A stretch of 19,515 nucleotides of DNA from CAZKRL01 sp964555295 (GCA_964555295.1 CAZKRL010000045.1:1-19515); one strand, 5' to 3'; positions 1 through 7,010 are shown, counted from the first letter of the stretch. A program made the numbers and translations. Notes: generated by a model not told the origin, from the letters alone.

Positions 1-328
1 AATCACTTTGTTAATTGTACCCATTGAATTAAATTTTTATTGGTTAGACGGGGCAAACATTTGTTCACTTCAACCCAAAGTCTTATTCCAAAATGGAATA
101 AGTTATGGGAATATTATTCCATCAGCGTGCCACCCATCGGACCAATAAAACGATTAGGCAAATAACGAACATAAAAATGGAAATCTTATTGATACCGTGC
201 ATGAATCGGAGATTGATATCCGAAGTCTCGCGCCGGAATAGATTTCGCGGATTGAGGTAATGGAGAATTTTTTGCAGAAACATAATCGAATTTAGAGATA
301 AAACCTCTGAGTCAAAAAAGAGTTGCAG
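1..328. other. Intergenic region without a convincing gene
   Basis: I see no reading frame here with a recognisable protein family. Short open stretches on both strands are broken by stops, for example a plus frame around 182-295 interrupted at 239-241. The only clear structure is the pair of inverted repeats at 83-120, listed separately. The region lies downstream of the minus-strand ridA gene, so part of it is probably the ridA 3' end. Whatever gene lies to the left begins outside the window. Confidence 0.6.
83..120. repeat. Two adjacent inverted repeats of GGAATA half-sites
   Basis: Positions 83-89 (TTATTCC) and 95-101 (GGAATAA) form a perfect 7-bp inverted repeat around a 5-base spacer. 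Positions 108-120 (GGAATA-T-TATTCC) form a second perfect palindrome. The result is four GGAATA/TATTCC half-sites in 38 bp. Such an array could bind a dimeric regulator or fold in RNA. There is no T-run typical of a terminator, and no target gene is visible, so the function is unknown. Confidence 0.55.
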
Positions 329-712
329 TTATTTACCAAGATAAACAATCACTGAAATTTCAACCCTTGCATTCTTCGGCAGGCCGGCCACTTGAACGGT
401 TTCCCTCGCAGGGAAATGACCATCAAAGTATTCAGAGTAAACGTTATTGACCGCCGGGAAATCGGCCATGTCTAATAAAAAAATGGTCGTCTTGCACACT
501 TGACTCCAAGTACAATGCGCTGCATCCAGAATCGCAGCAATATTTTTCATGACCCACACTGCCTCCTCCGATGCAGAACCAGAAGTGAATTGCTGGGTAA
601 CAGGATTTATGGCGATTTGTCCGCTTACGAAGAGAAAATCTCCAGCCCGATTGGCCTGGCTATAGGGGCCGATGGGTTCAGGAGCGTTTGGGGTATACAC
701 TGTTTGTTTCAT
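329..712 (-). CDS. ridA: RidA family reactive intermediate/imine deaminase
   Basis: This 127-residue protein matches the usual length of about 126 for the RidA (YjgF/YER057c/UK114) family. These are cytosolic trimers that hydrolyse reactive enamine/imine intermediates released by PLP enzymes such as threonine dehydratase. Visible family motifs are PYSQA (16-20), SGQI (30-33), the substrate-binding arginine in FPAR (R103), and LPKNARVEI near the C-terminus. The frame stays open further upstream, but ATG 712 is chosen because homologs begin at this point (MKQTVYTPNAPEPIG). A perfect TACTTTTG -7 element sits just 4 bases before that ATG. The gene is divergent from the HU operon and has no same-strand partner inside the window. 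Family assignment is firm. The exact substrate cannot be read from sequence. Confidence 0.93.
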   Translation of the reverse strand: MKQTVYTPNAPEPIGPYSQANRAGDFLFVSGQIAINPVTQQFTSGSASEEAVWVMKNIAAILDAAHCTWSQVCKTTIFLLDMADFPAVNNVYSEYFDGHFPARETVQVAGLPKNARVEISVIVYLGK

Positions 713-716
713 CCCA

Positions 717-724
717 CAAAAGTA
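717..724 (-). promoter_or_regulatory. Putative ridA promoter -7 element
   Basis: The minus strand reads TACTTTTG, a perfect match to the Bacteroidota -7 consensus TAnnTTTG. It ends 4 bases before the ridA ATG. No convincing TTG -33 element is found at the usual 19-23 base spacing. If the element is real, the transcript would be leaderless or nearly so. Confidence 0.4.
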
Positions 725-868
725 GTATTCCATTATTTCCTTGCTAATGAGCGGTTGGCAAGCACCGATGCCGCCGTTCCGCTTTAGATCATTGTTGATG
801 GAGATAAATAAAGACATTCATTCATCCAAGAAAACTCGATTCATCAGATACACCCAAATACGAGATAG

Positions 869-898
869 TTGTATGGGCGTGAATTCTGACTATATTCG
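869..898 (+). promoter_or_regulatory. Putative promoter of the HU-TPR-rng operon
   Basis: TTG at 869-871 is followed 19 bases later by TATATTCG at 891-898, a 7-of-8 match to the Bacteroidota -7 element TAnnTTTG. The expected start of transcription would be near 903-906, giving a leader of roughly 25 bases before the HU ATG at 930. Spacing and position both fit the established Bacteroidota promoter pattern. Confidence 0.5.
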
Positions 899-929
899 CG
901 GCCCGTTTCAGAAATCCAATGACACGATT

Positions 930-1226
930 ATGACAAAAGCTGACATTGTTACCCAGATTTCTAACAAAACCGGAATAGACAGAAATGACGTGATGGCCAT
1001 TGTGGAAGGATTTATGGTGACGGTGAAAAGCTCTTTGGAGAATGGTGAGAATGTGTACCTGCGTGGTTTTGGAAGTTTTGTGGTAAAAAAAAGAGCCGCC
1101 AAGCTCGGAAGGAATATATTGGCCAACACTACGGTCAACATACCGGCGCACTACATCCCAGCATTCAGGCCGTCCAAAGAGTTTACGGATGATGTGAAGG
1201 CTCGAATGGTGGCACCGAATGATTGA
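930..1226 (+). CDS. hup: HU/IHF family nucleoid DNA-binding protein
   Basis: This 98-residue basic protein is a histone-like HU dimer subunit that bends and compacts DNA. It shows the MTKADIV start typical of Bacteroidota HU, the family signature around RGFGSF (45-50), the DNA-binding arm and the C-terminal PAFRPSK. The arm tip reads GRNI (60-63), so isoleucine stands where many HU/IHF proteins have the DNA-intercalating proline. The frame is open far upstream, but homologs start at MTKADIV and a good promoter lies at 869-898. It is the first gene of an operon. Its stop overlaps the start of the TPR gene by 8 bases. An HU gene close to an RNase G gene is, from memory, a common arrangement in Bacteroidota. 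Confidence 0.93.
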   Translation: MTKADIVTQISNKTGIDRNDVMAIVEGFMVTVKSSLENGENVYLRGFGSFVVKKRAAKLGRNILANTTVNIPAHYIPAFRPSKEFTDDVKARMVAPND

Positions 1227-1806
1227 TGCGAAGTGGAAATTATTACTGCTCTCCGGAGGAGGAATAATACTGATAGTTCTTTTTTTATGGTTGCCCAGAT
1301 TGCCTAAAAGCGTTGGACAGAAAATGGATTCCATCGATCCTGATTCTGCGAGATTGCAAAGTGCAATTCAGTTGGTGGAAGGACCCAACCCGATGGAAGG
1401 TATTACCATCCTCCGCGAGTTGATAGCCAAGGATTCCAACAATGTGGATGCGCAGTACTATCTGGGTTTGTTTTCGGTGAGAAGTGGTCAGTTGGACAAG
1501 GCCATGAATCGATTTCAGAAGGTCTTGCAAATTCGACCTGACGACATCAGATACCAGATTGAAATTGGCTATCAGATGTTTATGTTGGATTCCATGGATC
1601 GCGCGATGTCATGTTTTAGTCGCGCATTGCAAATTGACTCCACCGATAACAACTCGCTTTTCTTTGCGGCTCAGTGTATGACAAGATTGGGCTTGAAAAG
1701 GGAAGCGATAGATTTTTACAGACAATTACTTCGACACAACAGCGATGCTGTTGTAGCCGAAAAAGTGAATTTATATATTGATACATTAACTAATAATTTA
1801 CCATAA
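1219..1806 (+). CDS. Membrane-anchored tetratricopeptide repeat protein
   Basis: This 195-residue protein has one N-terminal hydrophobic segment (about 8-26, LLLLSGGGIILIVLFLWLP) preceded by lysine, so it is probably a signal anchor. The repeats would then face the periplasm. From about residue 70 to 170 there are roughly three TPR units, recognised by patterns such as AQYYLGLFSVRSGQLDKAM and the repeated A-L-Q-I-x-P/S-x-D endings. TPR arrays are protein-binding scaffolds, and no enzymatic motif is present. The start at 1219 overlaps the HU stop by 8 bases, and its TAA shares one base with the next start (TAATG), so translation of HU, TPR and the small basic protein is probably coupled. The binding partner is unknown. 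Confidence 0.85.
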   Translation: MIDAKWKLLLLSGGGIILIVLFLWLPRLPKSVGQKMDSIDPDSARLQSAIQLVEGPNPMEGITILRELIAKDSNNVDAQYYLGLFSVRSGQLDKAMNRFQKVLQIRPDDIRYQIEIGYQMFMLDSMDRAMSCFSRALQIDSTDNNSLFFAAQCMTRLGLKREAIDFYRQLLRHNSDAVVAEKVNLYIDTLTNNLP

Positions 1807-1901
1807 TGCCTTGCGGTAAGAAGAGAAAGCGCCATAAGATGGCAACACACAAGAGAAAGAAGCGACTCAGAAAGAATCGTCATAAGAAGAAGAACAGATA
1901 G
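1806..1901 (+). CDS. 31-residue highly basic AURKAIP1/COX24-like protein
   Basis: ATG at 1806 overlaps the TPR stop (TAATG) and opens a 31-codon frame ending TAG at 1899-1901. About two thirds of the residues are Lys, Arg or His. The sequence begins MPCGKKRKRHKMATHKRKK, a motif widely conserved in Bacteroidota just upstream of RNase G. It resembles the AURKAIP1/COX24 domain, the family of mitochondrial mS38 and actinobacterial bS22, which contact helix 44 of small-subunit rRNA. A ribosomal or rRNA-binding role is therefore likely, but this is inference from motif resemblance. Its short length makes it easy for gene callers to miss. The tight coupling to its neighbours and the striking composition make it a confident gene. 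Confidence 0.8.
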   Translation: MPCGKKRKRHKMATHKRKKRLRKNRHKKKNR

Positions 1902-1967
1902 TTTCTGCTACTGCAATAGCCCTTATCTTGGGGCTGCGGGTGCAATCTATCACTTCACAACAGTCTC

Positions 1968-3524
1968 TTGTCTGTAAATCTGGAATTGATTATCAACTCC
2001 ACGTCTAAGGGCGTGGATATCGCTCTGATGCGCGATAAAATCCTTATTGAATTACATCGGGAAAAGAAGAATCAGGAATTTGCTGTAGGAGATGTATACC
2101 TCGGCAAGGTGAAGAAGCTTCTGCCGCAGATGAATGCTTGCTTTGTTGACGTGGGCTATGAAAAGGACGCGTTTTTGCATTATCTCGATTTGGGGCCCCA
2201 GTTCAATTCGTTCAATGGATTTTCAAGAAAGAGCATTGCGGGCGAGATCAAGGAGGCCGACTTGATGGGGTTTAAGTTTGCGCCCGAACTCAATAAAGAC
2301 GGTAAAATTAAAGATGTGGTGGGTCAGGGTTATATCTTCCCGGTGCAAGTTGCCAAGGAGCCCATTTCACAAAAGGGTCCGCGCCTTACTGCAGAAATTA
2401 CCTTAGCAGGTAGGTATTTGGTGCTTGTGCCATTTTCCAATAAGATTTCGATTTCAGGCAGAATTACCGATGATGAGGAAAGAGATCGTCTGCGCAAACT
2501 AATGCTCAGTCTTCGACCTCAGAATATGGGGGTGATCATTCGAACCCAGGCAGAAGGTACTAGCGTGTCAGAGCTGGATAAAGACTTGCAGGAACTTGCT
2601 TCACGTTGGGCACAATTTCACAAGCGTCTCCGAAATGCTCGTCCTACCCAAAGGGTTTTGGGAGAAATCAATAAGACATCCTCTTTGTTGCGGGATATAT
2701 TGAGCGACCAGTTCACTGCCATCCATGTAAACGATGAGAAAATTGCAACCGAGGTAAGAACTTTTCTGAAGAATATCAAGCATGACGAGCACATTTTGAA
2801 AATGCACAAATCGCAAGATTTGTTTGATGCTTTCAGTGTGCATCGGCAAATCAAGCAAAGTTTTGCCCGGCAGGTAAATTTGAAAAGCGGGGCATATCTG
2901 ATAGTTGAACATACTGAGGCAATGCATGTCATCGATGTCAACAGTGGTCATCGACGCAACGCTACGGTTATAAATCAGGAAGAGAATGCGTTGCAGACAA
3001 ACATTGAATGTGCCCGAGAAATAGCGCGTCTGCTGCGACTGAGGGATATGGGGGGGATTATTTGTATTGACTTCATCGATATGAATAACAAGGACAACCA
3101 AAAGAAACTGATGGAGGTTCTGCGTGATTCAATGAAGGAAGACAAGGCGAAACACAGTATTCTTCCCCCGAGTAAATTTGGAGTAGTAGAAATTACCCGC
3201 GAAAGAGTAAAGCCGGTAACTGAGGTAGAAACCACTGAAAAATGTCCAAGTTGTGATGGCAAAGGAACCGTGGAGTCATCCATACTATTCACTGAAGAGA
3301 TTGAGGGAGTTGTGCGCTTATTAAGTCAAGATAAAACATACAAGGCGCTGAAAATTCAGGTAAATCCAATGGTTGAGGCCTATCTCAATAGAGGCATACT
3401 CAAATCCATCTCGAGAGCGTGGCGCAAAAAATACAAGCTCAAATTAAAAGTTGAAGCGGTAAGCAATTACCATTTATTGGAGTATCACATCTTCGATACT
3501 TCTGGGGAGGAGATAACAGTCTGA
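1968..3524 (+). CDS. rng: Rne/Rng family endoribonuclease (RNase G-like)
   Basis: This 518-residue protein matches RNase G in length and lacks the long C-terminal scaffold of RNase E. It cleaves single-stranded RNA during rRNA 5' maturation and mRNA decay. Visible are the S1 domain (about 38-125, starting GDVYLGKVKK), the DNase-I-like catalytic core with metal-binding aspartates D323 (VIDVNSG) and D368 (CIDFIDM), and the zinc-link CPSCDGKG (C426, C429). The start is TTG at 1968. An in-frame TAG at 1917-1919 leaves no ATG upstream, and the predicted N-terminus (SVNLELIINSTSKGVD) fits the family. There is no Shine-Dalgarno sequence. It is the last gene of the HU operon, 66 bases after the small basic protein, and it ends 20 bp from the convergent FAH gene. 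Confidence 0.93.
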   Translation: MSVNLELIINSTSKGVDIALMRDKILIELHREKKNQEFAVGDVYLGKVKKLLPQMNACFVDVGYEKDAFLHYLDLGPQFNSFNGFSRKSIAGEIKEADLMGFKFAPELNKDGKIKDVVGQGYIFPVQVAKEPISQKGPRLTAEITLAGRYLVLVPFSNKISISGRITDDEERDRLRKLMLSLRPQNMGVIIRTQAEGTSVSELDKDLQELASRWAQFHKRLRNARPTQRVLGEINKTSSLLRDILSDQFTAIHVNDEKIATEVRTFLKNIKHDEHILKMHKSQDLFDAFSVHRQIKQSFARQVNLKSGAYLIVEHTEAMHVIDVNSGHRRNATVINQEENALQTNIECAREIARLLRLRDMGGIICIDFIDMNNKDNQKKLMEVLRDSMKEDKAKHSILPPSKFGVVEITRERVKPVTEVETTEKCPSCDGKGTVESSILFTEEIEGVVRLLSQDKTYKALKIQVNPMVEAYLNRGILKSISRAWRKKYKLKLKVEAVSNYHLLEYHIFDTSGEEITV

Positions 3525-3544
3525 AAAGAATTTATTGGTAGCCC

Positions 3545-4153
3545 TTACTTTACCTTCAGGGAAAAGATCTCTTCACCTTCAATTTTGCCTGTGAGGATAT
3601 CATCACGTTGAATTGCACCCACTCCAGCAGGTGTGCCGGTAAATATCATGTCGCCAATTTTAAGAGTCATGAATTGCGAGACATAGGCAATGATTTGATC
3701 AAATGAAAAAATCATATCACTGGAACTCCCGTTTTGTAGGATATTGCCTGCTCTTTCTAAGGTGAACTTAATTGGCGCAATGAGTTCATCTTGAGTAAAA
3801 AATTTATCGCCAATAACGGCTGAACCGTCAAACGCTTTGGCTTTTTCCCACGGTAATCCCTTCAACTTTTGTTCTTCTTGAATATCTCTTGCAGTGAAGT
3901 CAATTCCGAGGCCAATACCGTCATAATAGCGTTTGGCAAATTCTGGTTGAATATGCTTACCAAGTTTACATATCCTCAGGACCAGCTCAACTTCATAGTG
4001 AATCTCATTGCTCCAGTCGGGAATGAAAAAGGGATTCCCTTTTGGTAAAATAGCCGAGTCGGGCTTACAGAAAAAAACAGGTTCTTTTGGAAGTGGATTG
4101 TTGAGTTCTTTGGCGTGATCGGCGTAGTTGCGCCCAATACAAATGATTTTCAT
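3545..4153 (-). CDS. Fumarylacetoacetate hydrolase (FAH) family protein
   Basis: This 202-residue protein is a short FAH-fold enzyme of the FAHD1/acylpyruvase type. Members cleave or decarboxylate small diketo acids such as acylpyruvates or oxaloacetate using a divalent metal. The opening IGRNYADHAKELNNP is characteristic, followed by the metal ligands in HYEVEL (E54, E56), the conserved GIGLGIDFTARD (D85) and KAFD (106-109). The C-terminal half contains FTGTPAGVG, also typical. The length suits the single-domain FAHD1 form rather than long FAH proteins. It follows the OmpA-domain gene by 30 bases on the same strand and may be cotranscribed with it. Family is firm, but the physiological substrate cannot be told from the sequence. 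Confidence 0.9.
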   Translation of the reverse strand: MKIICIGRNYADHAKELNNPLPKEPVFFCKPDSAILPKGNPFFIPDWSNEIHYEVELVLRICKLGKHIQPEFAKRYYDGIGLGIDFTARDIQEEQKLKGLPWEKAKAFDGSAVIGDKFFTQDELIAPIKFTLERAGNILQNGSSSDMIFSFDQIIAYVSQFMTLKIGDMIFTGTPAGVGAIQRDDILTGKIEGEEIFSLKVK

Positions 4154-4183
4154 AACGTATATATCTTATGCGAGCTTCTGACT

Positions 4184-5407
4184 TTAGAGAAATTCAATGG
4201 TCACTTTTCTGAATTCAGCATCCGCCGATCGGGCATTGAGATCACCAAGATATCGTGTAGTAATGCGAGAGGCATCAATACCGGCTTTAACCAATGCCTC
4301 CTTCACATTTGCTGCGCGTTTTTCAGACAGTCTCAAATTGCTTTGGCTGTTTCCTGTTTTATCACAGTAGCCAGAAATCAAAATTTTTATGTCAGATCTT
4401 CTTGCGAGAATATCGACCACCTCGTTAATGGCGAATTCTCCTGATGCATCGGTAACCAAAGCTCCAGAATCAAAGAATACGTTGACCATTTCAGGTAAAT
4501 TGCTTACTGAAGAAGTGTTTGAGTATGACGTGATTATTGAAGCTCCCACTGAGGCAAGATCTTGTCCGGTATTCATTTTTACAATGTCTAACATCATGCT
4601 TCGCAACAATGCTATTTCTCCGCGTATCTGAGACAACTCATCATTTTGATGAGTCTTCACTTCTGGTTTATCCTCGAACGTTTCAGGTGATGAATCCTTT
4701 TGTTGGAGCTTTGATTCAGCTGCATTCAGCACAGATTCGTCTTGCCATTTAAGGAAGGCAACTGCCTCATTCCCGTCTCCATGGATTTTTATCGGATCTA
4801 GCGGAATATTCTTTCCCACCTTGAGATATTGGTCGGTAAGCTTGGCTACTTCGGATTCATTTAATTCAAGTTCACTGCCGCCCTTTTTCACCAAGAGATT
4901 TTGGGACCCGAATGCACCTATTTCCATTCGCACGAGAATCTTTAAATCCATCAGTTGTTTCTCAAGATAAAGACGCACCATGTTCTGCGCCGATGCTGGA
5001 TCCGTAGCTCCCTCTGCGAAATTTGAGTGTTTAAAATCCAACTCGCTGATATGGGTCAATGCATTCATCACCATGGGAGAGAAACTGATGAATCCATCGA
5101 GACTTTTATAATCGAAGTAGTATGCTGAACCGCGGACGATGTCGTTGAGATGTGAGTGAATTCTTTTGGGCTTGTCTTTCAAAATGATCGCATTACCTGC
5201 ATCTACAGACGCTATCTGGTCGAGGTAAGCATCCAGATATCCGCATACCAATTGCAGAAAATCATTCACCTCTGAATCTTCAGCGGGCTCGTAATATTCA
5301 ATGATGATTTTTGAGGAACGATGTTGGGCGGATAGCTTGCCTCCGCGCCATGTCAGCAAGAGAATTGCAATACAAAAAATTATGTGATGGTATCTTGGCA
5401 ACACCAT
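4184..5407 (-). CDS. Exported protein with C-terminal OmpA peptidoglycan-binding domain
   Basis: This is a 407-residue protein. Residues 1 to about 27 form a signal peptide (hydrophobic IIFCIAILLLTW, then LSAQ). Residues 28 to about 260 match no family I recognise. A short helical, possibly coiled-coil stretch follows (about 262-285, ending LLRSMMLDIVKM). The last 100 residues are an OmpA-like domain starting near VNVFFDSGALV, with the diaminopimelate-contacting D349 (GYCDKTG) and R364 in NLRLSEKRAANV. The protein therefore probably tethers the outer membrane or a periplasmic complex to peptidoglycan. Start ATG 5407 gives a proper signal peptide. A TTG one codon upstream is also possible. A TAGATTTG element directly abuts this ATG, which makes the exact start uncertain. 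It lies 69 bases beyond psd on the same strand. Confidence 0.85.
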   Translation of the reverse strand: MVLPRYHHIIFCIAILLLTWRGGKLSAQHRSSKIIIEYYEPAEDSEVNDFLQLVCGYLDAYLDQIASVDAGNAIILKDKPKRIHSHLNDIVRGSAYYFDYKSLDGFISFSPMVMNALTHISELDFKHSNFAEGATDPASAQNMVRLYLEKQLMDLKILVRMEIGAFGSQNLLVKKGGSELELNESEVAKLTDQYLKVGKNIPLDPIKIHGDGNEAVAFLKWQDESVLNAAESKLQQKDSSPETFEDKPEVKTHQNDELSQIRGEIALLRSMMLDIVKMNTGQDLASVGASIITSYSNTSSVSNLPEMVNVFFDSGALVTDASGEFAINEVVDILARRSDIKILISGYCDKTGNSQSNLRLSEKRAANVKEALVKAGIDASRITTRYLGDLNARSADAEFRKVTIEFL

Positions 5408-5415
5408 CAAATCTA
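5408..5415 (-). promoter_or_regulatory. Putative -7 element at the OmpA-domain gene start
   Basis: The minus strand reads TAGATTTG, a perfect TAnnTTTG match, with a TTG 17 bases upstream. It touches the ATG at 5407, so transcription from it would begin inside the annotated coding start. Either the match is chance, or translation begins a little further in. Confidence 0.3.
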
Positions 5416-5476
5416 TCCTTAGAGTCGGTAGTCAACTGCAAGGGATCAATGACTTTTCAACCTCTTGATGAGGATT

Positions 5477-6139
5477 TCAAGATGGCCACTCGGCCAATAC
5501 TGTTTGATTGCCTGTAACCTTATCTCCTATCTTGACCTTAACCTTGGTGCCAATGGGTAAGTACAGGTCGACACGACTTCCAAACTTGATGAAACCAAGC
5601 TCTTCATTGATGGCTACTTTTTGTTGTGGACGCATATAGTAAACAATACGTCTGGCCAACGCGCCAGCTATTTGTCGAACCAACACTTCATGCCCGCTTT
5701 TATGACGAAAAACAATAGTGCTTCGCTCATTTTCTGTACTGCTTTTAGGGTGCCATGCAACGAGATATTTTCCCGGGTGGTATTTCACGTAACTAACTTC
5801 GCCACTGCAAGGAACCCAATTCACGTGCACATTTACGGGCGACATAAAAACAGAGATCTGGAGTCGGCGATCTTTGAAATACTCCCCTTCATTCACCTCT
5901 TCAATCACCACAACTTTACCGTCACATGGCGAGACGAGCTGGGTATCTGTTGATTTGTTATTGCGCACAGGCAAGCGGAAAAACCACAGTATAATCCCCC
6001 ATAAACCCAAGCTCAAAACAAGTATGGGCCAGGTGAAAAAAGGATATTCTGCCAAGAACGAAAAACAGGCAAAATTGAGGGCGAATAAGCCGATAGTACT
6101 ACCGACGATAATGATTGTTCCTTCTTTATGGAGTGTCAT
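5477..6139 (-). CDS. psd: Phosphatidylserine decarboxylase, short pyruvoyl form
   Basis: This 220-residue proenzyme decarboxylates phosphatidylserine to phosphatidylethanolamine in the inner membrane. Two hydrophobic segments at about 8-28 and 36-54 anchor it. The catalytic part holds SPCDGK (70-75), HVNWVPCSGEV (about 104-115), ENER (136-139) and RQIAGALARR. The self-cleavage site is FGS at 186-188 in LGFIKFGSRVD; cleavage before S188 generates the pyruvoyl group. The length matches the short phosphatidylserine decarboxylase class common in Bacteroidota, not the roughly 300-residue E. coli type. The start overlaps the cdsA stop by 4 bases (ATGA), indicating translational coupling. The two enzymes act in one pathway, with phosphatidylserine synthase as the missing intermediate step in this window. 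Confidence 0.95.
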   Translation of the reverse strand: MTLHKEGTIIIVGSTIGLFALNFACFSFLAEYPFFTWPILVLSLGLWGIILWFFRLPVRNNKSTDTQLVSPCDGKVVVIEEVNEGEYFKDRRLQISVFMSPVNVHVNWVPCSGEVSYVKYHPGKYLVAWHPKSSTENERSTIVFRHKSGHEVLVRQIAGALARRIVYYMRPQQKVAINEELGFIKFGSRVDLYLPIGTKVKVKIGDKVTGNQTVLAEWPS

Positions 6140-6960
6140 ACAAGCAAAAGTTTATAGAGTAAACAGAGAACAGGAAGAGCGAAGAGTAATCCATCGAAGC
6201 GATCGAGCACCCCGCCATGACCTGGCATGATTTTACCGCTGTCTTTGACCCCGGCAATTCGTTTAAGTTTTGATTCGAAGAGGTCGCCGAGAGTGCCGAA
6301 AGTAGAAATGATGGGGGCGCTCAACAACCACAGTGTTTCTGATAGTGCCAATGAATAGCGTGAATATGCCCAAGATGTTGCCAGGGTCAGCAGCACCCCG
6401 CCCCATAGGCCCTCCCAGGTTTTATTGGGTGAAATTGCAGAAGCTAATTTGCGCTTTCCCATTGAAATTCCAGCGAGGTATGCTCCGGTATCATTGGCCC
6501 ACATCATAAGCAAGATACCCATTGGAATTTCCCATTCGTACAAACCATGAATTACACTTACCTCCATAAGTGCGGCAAACGGAATTACCACATATAAACC
6601 ACCCAGAAGTATAAGTCCGCTTCTGAGAGGTTGAAACCCTTTCGGTCGAAAAAGTTCCATGGAAATCCAACAAGGAAAAATGGCCAATGGCAGCAGTAAA
6701 TAGGCACTTTCAAGTTGCCCTGATGAAACGAATGCAGCGAGTAAGAAAAGGCTTACACCTATTGGTATAAAAATCCACAGTTTCAAGGGAGCATCGGTAA
6801 GCCGCCTAACCAGCTGAGAATATTCATATAAACCGATAGCCACTAGGATGGCTCCTAAGAAGGTCATCGCAATAAACCCCATGACACAACAGGTAATTAG
6901 CAGGGCTGCGAAAACGAGACCTGCTGCGGTTCGAACCATAAAATTCTTTTTGACGCTCAT
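6136..6960 (-). CDS. cdsA: Phosphatidate cytidylyltransferase (CDP-diglyceride synthase)
   Basis: This 274-residue polytopic membrane enzyme condenses CTP and phosphatidic acid to CDP-diacylglycerol, the precursor of all phospholipids. About seven to eight hydrophobic segments run through it. The C-terminal catalytic region is unmistakable: WANDTGAYLAG (154-164), ISPNKTWEG (about 176-184), and the family signature at 230-256. That signature starts SKLKR and ends with GHGGVLDRFD, including the metal-coordinating aspartates. Length is normal for the family. It overlaps psd by 4 bases, so lipid head-group synthesis is cotranslated. A promoter-like TATGTTTG lies 13 bases upstream, so it may be expressed separately from ftsH, whose stop lies 50 bases before. 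Confidence 0.96.
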   Translation of the reverse strand: MSVKKNFMVRTAAGLVFAALLITCCVMGFIAMTFLGAILVAIGLYEYSQLVRRLTDAPLKLWIFIPIGVSLFLLAAFVSSGQLESAYLLLPLAIFPCWISMELFRPKGFQPLRSGLILLGGLYVVIPFAALMEVSVIHGLYEWEIPMGILLMMWANDTGAYLAGISMGKRKLASAISPNKTWEGLWGGVLLTLATSWAYSRYSLALSETLWLLSAPIISTFGTLGDLFESKLKRIAGVKDSGKIMPGHGGVLDRFDGLLFALPVLCLLYKLLLV

Positions 6961-6973
6961 TACTTGTGAGCCG

Positions 6974-7007
6974 CAAACATACGACTTAGGAGGGTTGAAG
7001 CTCCCAA
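6974..7007 (-). promoter_or_regulatory. Putative cdsA-psd promoter
   Basis: The minus strand carries TATGTTTG at 6981-6974, a perfect TAnnTTTG, and a TTG at 7007-7005 with 23 bases between them. The ATG of cdsA follows 13 bases after the -7 element. The spacing is at the long end of the known Bacteroidota range. A hairpin-forming inverted repeat occupies the spacer. Confidence 0.45.
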
Positions 7008-7008
7008 G
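6985..7008 (-). repeat. Inverted repeat between ftsH stop and cdsA
   Basis: CTTAGGAG (6985-6992) and CTCCCAAG (7001-7008) are 8-base arms with one mismatch, separated by 8 bases. On the transcribed minus strand this hairpin starts just after the ftsH stop. It has no following T-run, so it would be a weak terminator at best. It lies within the spacer of the predicted cdsA promoter. Confidence 0.4.
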
Positions 7009-7010
7009 GC

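Noticed and set aside
182..295. Possible decayed coding remnant on the plus strand around residues like IDIRSLAPE and IEVMENFLQKHN
   Set aside because: The stretch is short, interrupted by stops at 239-241 and 293-295, has no clear start and resembles no family I know.
713..817. N-terminal extension of RidA
   Set aside because: RidA proteins begin near MKQTVYTPNAPEPIG. The extension would exceed the family length and cover the promoter element.
741..929. N-terminal extension of HU by 63 codons
   Set aside because: Homologs start at MTKADIV (930). The extension overlaps the predicted promoter and has no HU-like sequence.
3525..3544. Terminator between the convergent rng and FAH genes
   Set aside because: The gap is 20 bp and holds no stem-loop with a T-run.
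4154..4183. Separate promoter for the FAH gene (TATATACG upstream)
   Set aside because: It is only a 6-of-8 match and lies in a 30-base gap within a same-strand gene pair. Cotranscription is simpler.
5440..5476. Small hairpin CCTC-TTGAT-GAGG as a psd terminator
   Set aside because: The stem is only 4 bp and there is no T-run.
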